Source: Dipteronia dyeriana | Taxonomy: Eukaryota > Streptophyta > Magnoliopsida > Sapindales > Sapindaceae | NCBI GenBank assembly: GCA_032871835.1 | Contig: CM065297.1 | Span: forward strand, 39,495,098-39,559,097 | Length of the DNA: 64,000 nt | Direction of reading: 5' to 3' | Shown: positions 56,526 through 64,000 of the stretch, piece after piece | Numbering within the stretch: position 1 is the first letter of the stretch | How the letters are laid out: each line of letters opens with the position of its first letter | Notes under the pieces: generated by a model | Database searches by the model: none | Told to the model about the DNA's origin: nothing | Seen by the model: only the letters and a program-made list of their open reading frames with translations | Translations under genes and position numbers: made by a program

Positions 56526-56527
56526 GT

Positions 56528-56542
56528 TGGTATCAGAGGCTG
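56528..56542 (+). other. Copia-C primer binding site
   Basis: TGGTATCAGAGGCTGG follows the LTR after two bases and matches the initiator-Met site well. Confidence 0.88.
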
Positions 56543-56630
56543 GACCCTTGATTAATTGATCTATATATACGTGAATATATTTCTTTTTATTGTAAATATG
56601 CATGTTTTAGTAAGAGATGACACTCTAGGT

Positions 56631-56718
<88 letters not shown>

Positions 56719-57813
56719 TTGAATGTATGAATATATATTTATATATATATATATATTATAATGTGATTTGTTATTGCTCAATTTTGGTCATAGAATTTCA
56801 ATGTATTTTTGTTTTGGAATTGCAACAAGAAGGGTGACCTATCGTTGCCGTAATTTCCTTCTTGGTAATTGCTAAGTTTTTTTAATTTTATTGTTGTAAT
56901 ATAAAAACAAAATTATGTTGTAATATATTCAAGTTTCGAAGAACCAAAGAATTGAAGAATTCGAAGCAGAAAATGTAGCAACGGAGTAACCCAGGGTAGC
57001 CACACAAGGCTTCGGGCGCGTAAGTTCCCAGACATGAGACCTTTGGACGGCACTGCTTGATAACTTGTTTGCAAATTTAGGATTAGGGTTTTGTATTTCA
57101 AACAGATGTAATTTACTTGTTTCTCTAGGACGGACCCAAATTGTGGCTATTTATTTTTTCATAAGGATTACCATGTTTGTCATTGTTTGATAACACGTCA
57201 TAAAGAATAAGAGTGTCACTCAAATATCTCTTTTGGTATGAACTTGCATTAAATGGTTTAGGTTTCTAAGTTGCATCCATATAACTTGGTAAATCATTCT
57301 ATGAAATTCAGTCACACACCTTAAATAATTGAGTGGGAGAAGTTGTTTAGGAACAACTATGGCCTCCAGGTTTAGTTGAACTTTATGTTTCATGTGATAA
57401 CCCCCCAAGGGGTATCCATAAATGGAATTTAGCAAGATACTTCCTTACAAGGATAGACTAGACAATTGACTCAAATGATATCTACTCTCAAAGGAGGGAT
57501 TTTTGTGAGGGAATATATTGAAGGTCGATAACTTGGTAACACACTCAATGTGATTTTATTGATATCCTCCCAAGAGTTCTTGTTAACAAAATCATAAGGC
57601 TAAAATTGAAAATGCTAGTTTTTATGTTAACAATTATTTGGGACCTAGTCTTACTAGTTGATGGTGTGAACTCCCAAAAGAGGTGTAACATTTATGGATG
57701 TTAGATCACCGTTGAATTTACGATTAAATTATTTTATTTATTTTAAGATATATATTCGAAAGTGCTTTATCATGATTGTTTACTTATATAATTTTTGTTA
57801 TATTTCAGAAATC
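56543..57813 (+). other. Copia-C leader with CA/TA microsatellite
   Basis: A non-coding leader of about 1.27 kb. At 56634-56715 a (CA)n run passes directly into a (TA)n run, with a second TA run at about 56736-56757. Frames across these runs are low complexity. The leader ends in TTTTGTTATATTTCAG (57793-57808), an acceptor-like sequence five bases before the gag start. GTATTC at 56629 and GTAATT near 56863 are possible donors, but none is convincing. Confidence 0.65.
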
Positions 57814-58626
57814 ATGACCCTATTCATAATCAACATACTAAAAGATAATACTTTAACTGGTGATAATTATGTCTCATGGAAAAGGAAAATTAGGTTGTTG
57901 CTATAAGCTGAAAAGCATAAGTTTGTTTTGTGTACCCCTAAACCACCAACTCCTACCAATGAATCTACTGAAGAGTAAAGAGACGAGTATCAGCAAAGGA
58001 TGGCCTCAGATGAGATGTCCAAATGTTACATTATAGCCACCATCTATGATGTGTTACAGCAGTAACATGAAGGAATGAAGACTGCTGCTAATATAATGAT
58101 GTCTCTAGAGGAGATGTTTGCTATAAAGTCCTGGACGACTAAGAGAGAGGCAATGACTGCTTTAATGAATCTTATGATGAAACTTGGACAGGCTGTGAAA
58201 GATCACATGATGAAAGTCATAGCACATCTCAACATTACTGAACTCAATGGTGTTGAGATAGATGGTGGACGATAATTAACATGATTGTCAACTCACTATC
58301 GGATTCCTTTGATCAGTTCAAGTTGGACTACACCTTGAACAAAAAGGAATACACTTTGCAGGGCATGATGCAAGATGTTCAAAGCACAAAGAAAATCCTT
58401 GTGAAAGGCAAGGGTCAAGAGATTTATACGGTTGGTGAAGTTGCTACTGTTGAAACCCGTAAGAAGATTAAGAAACAACAGAAGAAATGGCAACTTGGGC
58501 AAACCAAGAAGGAGACCAAGAAAGTAATCAAGATCAAAGGAAGTGTCTCCTTTACGGTGAAAAGGGACACTGGAAAAGAAATTGCCCAAAGTCTCAGGAT
58601 ATTAGAAAGAAATTCAACTTGTGTTT
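57814..58626 (+). pseudogene. Copia-C gag
   Basis: The start at 57814 reads MTLFIINILKDNTLTGDNYV, then SWKRKIRLLL, the usual UBN2-type opening. Stops follow at 57904 and near 57976 and 58063. It continues NIMMSLEEMFAIKSWTTKRE, AVKDHMMKVIAHLNITELNG, SDSFDQFKLDYTLNKKEY and a lysine-rich stretch. After a frameshift near 58540 a partial knuckle reads CLLYGEKGHWKRNCPKS (one Cys replaced by Tyr). Confidence 0.9.
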
Positions 58627-59760
58627 AGGCAATGGAGCGTTGGTGTCTGCTAGTTCGGTGAGAGATATTAGAATTAGTTTAGATTCTTATAGGCATTTAG
58701 ATTTAATAGACGTTTATTATGTACCTCAATTCTAGATGAATTTAATTTCAGTTTCTAGTTTAAATAAATTTGGTTATTCGGTTACTTTTTATAAAGGTTT
58801 TATTATTAGCAGGAATGACAATTTTTTTTGCAAAGGTACTTTGGGTATATCAATATCTCTCACTTGTTAGACACAGAATCAACAGACCTTAATCATAAAA
58901 GAGTTAAATTATGAAAAGATGAAACATGCCTATGACATTTGCGTCTAGGTCATATTAACCTTGGTAGGATCAAAAGATTGGTTAGTGATGGACCTTTAAG
59001 TGACTTAAAGGTTGATGATCTACCAACTTGTGAATCCTGTTGGGATGGTAAGATGACCAAAAGGTCATTCACGACCAAAGGCACAAGAGCCACTGCATGT
59101 TTAAGATTAATACACACTGATGTGTGTGATCATATGAGCATCCAAACTAGAGGTGGATATGAATATTTCATCACTTTCATGATGATTACTTGAGACTTGG
59201 CTATGTGTATCTCATGAGACATAAATCATATGCTTTTGAAATATTCAAAACATTCAAAGCTGAAGTAGAAAATCAACTTCAGAAGCACATAAAAATCTTG
59301 AGGTATGATCGTGGTGGAGAATATCTATCTGGTGAGTTTCAGCAATATCTTATTAATAATGGGACAGTTTCTCAAATTTCTACACCAGGTACGCCTTAAA
59401 AAAATTGGGTGGCAGAAAGGAGATATAGAACTCTTTTGGATATGGTTAAGTCTATGTTGAGTTATTCAATGCTTCCTAATTCCTATTGGGGATATGCTTT
59501 AGAAACTACAATGTACATTTTAAACTATGTACCATCTAAGTCGGTTTCTAAAACACCATATGAGTTGTGGACTAGGAGAAAGCCTAGTTTACAACACTTA
59601 AGAATATTTGGATGTTTTGTGCACGTGTTAAAAGGAAAGACAGAAAATATGGAGTCTCATTTAGAAACATGAATATTTGTAGGGTATCCAAAAGGAACCA
59701 AAGGATATTATTTCTATAGTCCTTCAGATCTAAGTATTTGTTTCGAAAAATGCTAAATTT
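58627..59760 (+). pseudogene. Copia-C pol: protease remnant and integrase
   Basis: After the knuckle the text runs SQDIRKKFNLCLGNGALVSA, so the DSG protease site that normally lies between is missing. Then come VYYVPQF, LISVSSLNKFGYSVTFYK, the zinc site (HINLGRIKRLV, CESCWDGKMTKRSF) and the integrase core: [44 protein letters not shown] and [17 protein letters not shown]. The acidic residues are present, but stops lie near 58735, 59193, 59397 and 59670. Confidence 0.9.
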
Positions 59761-60207
59761 CTGGAAAAGTACTTTATGAATAATTTTGTGCCTAAATTTA
59801 GAATTGTCCTAAATGAGCTTTCAAGAGATACATTTCCATAAGAGGTTTCATAACCTAGCCCAATTGTATGTTCTGTACCAACACAATATCAACAACCTAC
59901 CATTCCTCCTCATAGTTAGAGGGTTAGTAAGCAAACTGAGAGTTACATTGGTCTAGGAGAACTAGTAGAGAATCTCCTGGATGACGATGGTCCCTACACA
60001 TACAAGAAAGCCATGGAGGATGTTGATTGTCGCCATTCACAAAAGGCAATACAATCAGAAATTAAATATATGTTCAAAAACAAAGTCTGGTCTCTTATGG
60101 ACTTGCCTAAGGGGATAAAACCCAACGGGTTCAAGTGGGTACACAAGAGGAAGAGAGTAAAGGATGGAAAGCTGGAAGACTTTAAAGCTAGATTGTTAGC
60201 TAAAGGT
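59761..60207 (+). pseudogene. Copia-C pol: start of reverse transcriptase
   Basis: From 60013 it reads MEDVDCRHSQKAIQSEIKYM, KNKVWSLMDLPKGIKPNG, FKWVHKRKRVKDGKLEDFKA and RLLAKG, the fingers region of a copia RT. It is interrupted there by the Copia-G LTR. AAGGT (60203-60207) is the expected target site. The linker 59761-60012 is broken by stops. Confidence 0.88.
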
Positions 60208-62333
60208 TGTTAGGTTCTAGATTTATGTTGGCTTGATTCCATAACAAAAATTCATTTCTTTGTAATGCTTAGTTGCTTAAGTGGTTCTTGATGATAAGAG
60301 CTTCAAGGAAGAAAAGCAACTTCTCATGATGCAAAGTTCGTCTTCAAGAGGATTGGTACTATTTTTGGATGCTAAGGTATCGAGATCCTTCTTCCTCTTG
60401 CAAGGCATAAGTGCACACACACACAATTCATACATTTGTTTCCCTGCATCGCAATGCATCATTTGGTATAACACATTCACACAATTGAAGTTGAATGCTC
60501 ATGCATTGGTATAAAAGTAGCATGTTTTAAAAAATGCATGATTGGAGACTATCTCTATGTAGTTTGCATTCTTGTGTAAAATGTGTTTGTTTGTTTATAT
60601 GTTTGTATAACATGGATCTTGAACTTTAATTTAGACTTAGCGTATTCATGATTGGGTTCCGGTCATTTCGGTTACTCATACTACTGATTTCAAGTTCCGA
60701 GTCAAAAGTTATGATACTTTCAGTCATGTTGCATACATTGTTTTTGTCTTAATTTATCGAGTCAAATTCTTTTTTTCTGGGTTGATTATCTTATATTTCC
60801 ATGTTCTTGAGAGATTCCTGGTTCGTAATCTTCAAACGGATTCAAATTCAAAGTTTGGAGGCCAAAGAACCGTCGAAGAACGCGAGAGGAGCACAAGGGG
60901 TGAGGTGCTATGGGTCAAGCCATCACCATGCACCATCCCGAGATGGCGCGTGGCCATCTCGGCCCCAAATGTGTTCTGCCCCGAGATGCCCATGTGCCAT
61001 CTTGGGGAGACACTAAAGAAAGAGGGCAAAAAGGTCATTTTTTTATTCTCTCTTTAAATACTCTCATTCCCTCTCATTCTTAAGAGGTTGAGAAAATTGA
61101 AATTGAAGAACAAGTGCAGAATTTTTCTCTCAACATTTTGATTTTTGTTTTTGTGATAACTTCTTCATTTCTACTCCGAATCACTTGATTCAAAAACCGA
61201 TTTCGAGTGTCTTGAATATTTCTACAAACCTCAATCATTTTCAGAACCAAAGGATGTCTATATTGTTCGTTGTGACCTGATCTTCCGTTCGTGGTGTTCA
61301 TCCTTGTTGGTAAAATCATCTTCTTCTTAGTTTTTCTTCTTAGATCTTCTTATTGATTGATGCTATTTGATTAAGAAGCATGACTAGGATGATTTTGATA
61401 TCATTTTTTGGTTTGTTGATTTGATTTTCAAGTTTAGCTAGATTTGTGATAAATTGATTGATTTGTGCTAAACTTGATAAACATGAGATTGTTTCTAGAA
61501 ATGTTTTGTACTTATGCTTGATTGATTATTTCTAGATCTAATTTCATTTTCTAACAACTAGGTTGTGTTTTAATTGGTGTCTATATCTTCATATCTATGT
61601 TCTTATTTGATAACGTGCTTAGGTTGCTCTGATTCAACTATGTTTATTTTGTGAAAGCATAATCTAGTTATCTAGTTACATGTCCATAGAATTTGTTGAT
61701 CATCATTTTCTATGTTGAGTGCTTGTTTGCGTTTTGCATTCATGATCACTTAGATGCCTTGTGAAGAGGTAGAAAGTCTCATATCTTAGAGTGATTCTTT
61801 GATTTGAGCATTTGGAAGTCTTAGCTAGAGTCGGGAGGACTTGGATAGCTAAGCAAGTGGAAGTCTCGACAAGAGGTGTGAGACCTCGGATTGTTGAGCG
61901 AGGAAGTCTTGACTAGAGTCGGGAGGACTCAGATAGTTGAGCAAGAAGTCTTGCCTAGGATCTGGAGGATCCGGATAGGTGAGCAAGGAATCTTCCTAGA
62001 GACAGGGGGCTTGGACAGGAAGTCAGCTTAATAGATCACTAGGTTCAAGAATTGAGTCAGAGTGATAGCATGTAGAGCATGTGTGATTGCTTAAGTGTGT
62101 AACTCTATTTGAAATAGTGGATTCGCTTTTGCCGGTGGTTGTGGTATCAACCTGTGGATTTTCCTCTTCGGAGGTTTGCCACGAAAATATTGTGTGTCAT
62201 TGTTTGCAAATTTCATTAAACATTGTTAAAATTGCATTGTTTTAAAAAGAAGATAAAAATTGTTGCATATACCTATTCACCCCCCCCCCCCCCCTCTAGG
62301 TATATTTACACTATAAAGATTAAGGGAATTTCA
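60208..62333 (+). repeat. Copia-G 5' LTR (2126 bp)
   Basis: It begins TGTTAGGTTCTAG and ends GGGAATTTCA. It has the R/U5 stem (CCTGTGG at 62151, GGTTTGCCACG at 62173) and a run of 15 C bases at 62280-62294 inside the CACCCCCCTCTAGG motif seen in Copia-B and -F. A stretch at 61800-62010 repeats phrases such as GGAAGTCTTG and GTCGGGAGGACT several times. The frames at 60281-60514 and 60782-61057 are LTR sequence. Confidence 0.92.
60890..61060 (+). promoter_or_regulatory. Copia-G LTR promoter: GC-rich hairpins, semi-palindrome and TATA
   Basis: The GC-rich block 60890-61015 holds a perfect 10-bp inverted pair, CCGAGATGGC and GCCATCTCGG with a 5-base loop (60938-60962), and a second near-perfect pair CCCCGAGATG and CATCTTGGGG (about 60979-61007). 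A decayed form of the semi-palindrome, CAAAAAGGTCATTTTT, starts at 61027, and TTTAAATA follows at 61053-61060. The layout equals that in Copia-B and -F although the hairpin sequences are unrelated. Confidence 0.65.
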
Positions 62334-62352
62334 ATTGGTATTAGAGCCGGTG
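62334..62352 (+). other. Copia-G primer binding site
   Basis: TGGTATTAGAGCCGG after two bases matches the initiator-Met site (TGGTATCAGAGCC) with one change. Confidence 0.85.
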
Positions 62353-62383
62353 TCCAGACGCACTTAGATAGATCTTCTTTGTA

Positions 62384-63475
62384 GTGTTTGTTATCTTCTT
62401 TTGTTTCATCATGATTAAAGAAATGTATTTTTTTGTGGCTTCTCTTGTTGAAGGTGAGTCTATTGACTTAGATGATCAAAAGATAAAAGATCTTATTCAA
62501 GAAATTGAAAGGATCTCTAAGATCAATAAGTCTCTCACTAAGAAGTTAGAAAATCATGATTGTAGCTCAAAATGTGTTATTGATTTTAATGATAAAATTC
62601 TTAATCTTGAGAAAAACATGATTGATAGAAATGATAGATTAAGTATTTTGAAGCATGAAATTGATCAAAGAGATGAATCTCTTGATCGTGCTAGGAGAAT
62701 TGAAAATGTGCTTCGAGCAAAACTAAATGAGCATGAGAATCAAGAGAAAGTGCTTAATGACAAACTTAATGAGGCTAAAGAGATGATTAACAAGATGTTA
62801 TCTAGCTCTAACAAAGTTAAAGCTCTCATTAAGGTTGGAAAGCCTTCAAGCGACAAAAGAGGTTTAGGATATGTTAATGAAAAATCAACTCCTTCATCTA
62901 ACAAATCTACTTTTATCAAAGCTTGTAGCAATTTAAATGTAGGTACACTCACTAACGGTAAAGCCATGAATGCTACCGGAGGTGCCTCGACATCAACAAT
63001 GAAAGTCAAGGAAAAGACTCAACAATGCCAAAGACAAGAAACATCATCATCAAATGCAAAAGGCAAGACATCTAGTGTTGCACGCCAAAGAGGTAAAAAT
63101 GTGAGACGGCAAAATCAGTTGAATGCTCAAGCAAATGGTAAACTTCTCAAATTCATACCTATTTGTCATTATTGCAACATGGTAGAACATATAAGACCTA
63201 TATGTTATGAATATATTCGTAAATGTAAAATTGCCAATGATTTGCATGATATGTCTTTGAATGATCCTAGGCATTCATCCATGTATGGATCTAGAATTAG
63301 ACCTAAGAAGACCTTGGAAAAGCATGTTGAGAATAAATGTGTTGATGATTTGTTTGTTAAATCTTGTGTTGTGCCTCATTCTACTATGCATAAGAAAGTT
63401 GATAATGCTTTGTTTGATTTGTTTGAAAATGTGACTAATGGAGTCAATGTGACTAATGGAGTCAAAGCATGTTAA
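62384..63475 (+). CDS. Copia-G gag-like protein lacking the N-terminal gag domain
   Basis: The frame is open for 363 codons. I note two start codons, 62384 and 62411; the latter gives MIKEMYFFVASLVEGES. Residues about 27-140 are charged and heptad-like (coiled coil), then GKPSSDKRGLGYVNEKS, a Ser/Thr/Lys-rich stretch and an intact knuckle CHYCNMVEHIRPIC (CX2CX4HX4C, first Cys at residue 261), then YEYIRKCKIANDL and the conserved MSLNDPRHSSMYGS. The UBN2 domain and first knuckle of Copia-B gag are absent; the frame begins about 50 bases after the primer site. It ends in a tandem VNVTNGVNVTNGV at 63473-63475, one base out of frame with pol. It may be a fragment rather than a functional protein. 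Confidence 0.75.
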   Translation: MFVIFFCFIMIKEMYFFVASLVEGESIDLDDQKIKDLIQEIERISKINKSLTKKLENHDCSSKCVIDFNDKILNLEKNMIDRNDRLSILKHEIDQRDESLDRARRIENVLRAKLNEHENQEKVLNDKLNEAKEMINKMLSSSNKVKALIKVGKPSSDKRGLGYVNEKSTPSSNKSTFIKACSNLNVGTLTNGKAMNATGGASTSTMKVKEKTQQCQRQETSSSNAKGKTSSVARQRGKNVRRQNQLNAQANGKLLKFIPICHYCNMVEHIRPICYEYIRKCKIANDLHDMSLNDPRHSSMYGSRIRPKKTLEKHVENKCVDDLFVKSCVVPHSTMHKKVDNALFDLFENVTNGVNVTNGVKAC

Positions 63476-64000
63476 TAAAAGTAGTAATGAGAAACTTGTC
63501 AAGAAAGTTTGGGTTAAGAAAAACTCAACACAATGTTTGGTTGCACAATATGCTTTAAGAGATAATTCATCCTATTGTTGGTACCTAGATGGCGGTTGCT
63601 CTAGGAATATGACCGGTAACAAGGAATTCTTTAAGAATCGTGTTATGAATGATAGTGGATGGGTTACAATTGGTGATGACACTAAAAAGCAAGTTCTAGG
63701 CAAGGGAACAATTTGTATCCCCGGATTGCCTAAAATTTGTGACACTTTGTATGTAAAAGGTCTACAAGCTAATCTAATAAGCATCACTCACTTGTGTGAA
63801 ATTTTTAAAGAAGTTAGTTTTAACAAGGATGTGTGCACGATAATTGATAAAAAGGGCAAAATTGTTTTGAAAGTCAAAAGGTCTTCGGACAATTGCTATT
63901 GTTTAGAGGTTGATCCACTAACATGTAATATGGTACATGAGTGCAACAAGCTTGAATTAGGGCATGAAAGATTGGGCCACATGAATTATAAAGATTTAAA
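63453..64000 (+). CDS. Copia-G pol: protease and pre-integrase, runs off the window
   Basis: The frame is open without a stop from 63453 to the window end and overlaps the gag frame by a few codons, shifted by one base. It reads KLVKKVWVKKNSTQCLVAQY, SSYCWYLDGGCSRNMTG at about 63567-63617, GWVTIGDDTKKQVLGKGT, YVKGLQANLISITHLC and LGHERLGHMNYKDL, the first half of the integrase zinc site. The protease site is DGG where DSG is expected, so a catalytic-loop Ser is replaced by Gly through one base change. Overlap and shift could be a programmed frameshift or a one-base mutation. Confidence 0.8.

Larger units (their letters stand above)
55431..60207 (+). mobile_element. Copia-C: Ty1/copia element with truncated 5' LTR, cut by Copia-G
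   Basis: The second half of a Copia-C LTR is followed by a primer site, a 1.27-kb leader, gag, pre-integrase, integrase and the first part of RT. At 60208 the Copia-G LTR interrupts RT. Gag and pol are of the same general type as Copia-A. Many stops and shifts show it is dead. It links the LTR family seen at 1-2000 and 14408-16838 to a coding region. Confidence 0.92.
60208..64000 (+). mobile_element. Copia-G: Sirevirus-like element, right end outside the window
   Basis: A 2126-bp LTR, an initiator-Met-like primer site, a gag that begins at the coiled-coil part, and pol open to the window edge. It inserted into Copia-C RT and is the outermost insertion at this end. Gag C-terminus and pol are close relatives of those of Copia-B. 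Confidence 0.92.

Noticed and set aside
56634..56757. CA/TA run as a promoter or origin
   Set aside because: It is a simple microsatellite in the Copia-C leader, with nothing to support a function.

Overview
The window is plant intergenic DNA made almost entirely of LTR retrotransposons nested in one another. I found no cellular gene, no rRNA or tRNA gene and no CRISPR array. The host must be a flowering plant: the elements are Sirevirus-type Ty1/copia, UBN2-gag Ty1/copia and Tat-type Ty3/gypsy (with a second RNase H), primed from initiator-Met-like and TGGCGCCG-type sites. A eudicot is my guess, with low confidence. I name families by letter. Copia-A and Copia-C have a UBN2-type gag. Copia-B, -F and -G are Sirevirus-like. 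Gypsy-D is Tat-like with gag-pol. Gypsy-E is related to D but has no gag-pol.

Left part (1-6895): a Copia-C LTR cut by the window edge, then the RT/RNase H tail and 3' LTR of a decayed Copia-A copy, about 0.6 kb of unassigned sequence, and a 1.25-kb array of 85-87 bp repeats.

Centre (6896-39628): a multi-level nest. Gypsy-E (LTRs 6896-9363 and 37298-39628) is split by a whole minus-strand Copia-A (10223-33560, target duplication GAGTC). The 3' LTR of Copia-A is split by a whole minus-strand Copia-B (11357-23702, duplication ATCAT). The pol gene of Copia-B is split by a Copia-C solo LTR (14408-16838, duplication CCTAC). The 5' LTR of Copia-A is separately split by a Gypsy-D solo LTR (30955-32192, duplication GATAT). 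Relative ages follow directly: E, then A, then B and the D solo LTR, with the C solo LTR after B.

Right part (39629-64000): about 1 kb of AT-rich sequence, then Gypsy-D copy 1 (LTR, gag, protease, RT, two RNase H domains, integrase), cut in the integrase by Copia-F at 47593. Copia-F breaks off in gag at about 51445 and a rearranged block follows: an antisense gene remnant of the 'putative gypsy type transposon' family, a scrap of Gypsy-D pol, an inverted scrap of Copia-C LTR, and a second Gypsy-D 5' LTR with the start of gag. That copy is fused at about 55430 to a Copia-C element whose 5' LTR has lost its first half. Copia-C is cut in RT by Copia-G at 60208, which runs off the window with pol still open.

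Every element carries coding lesions, and several lack a specific module (zinc knuckle, protease site, gag N-terminus, RT finger motif). The most interesting signals are non-coding. They include hairpin-forming GC-rich arrays next to a conserved semi-palindrome and TATA box in three Sirevirus-like LTR families, five polypurine-tract-like motifs in Copia-B, a repeated TGAACAGTAC array in the Copia-A leader, a 40-bp minisatellite in the Gypsy-E LTR, and acceptor-like sequences just before gag start codons in unrelated families.
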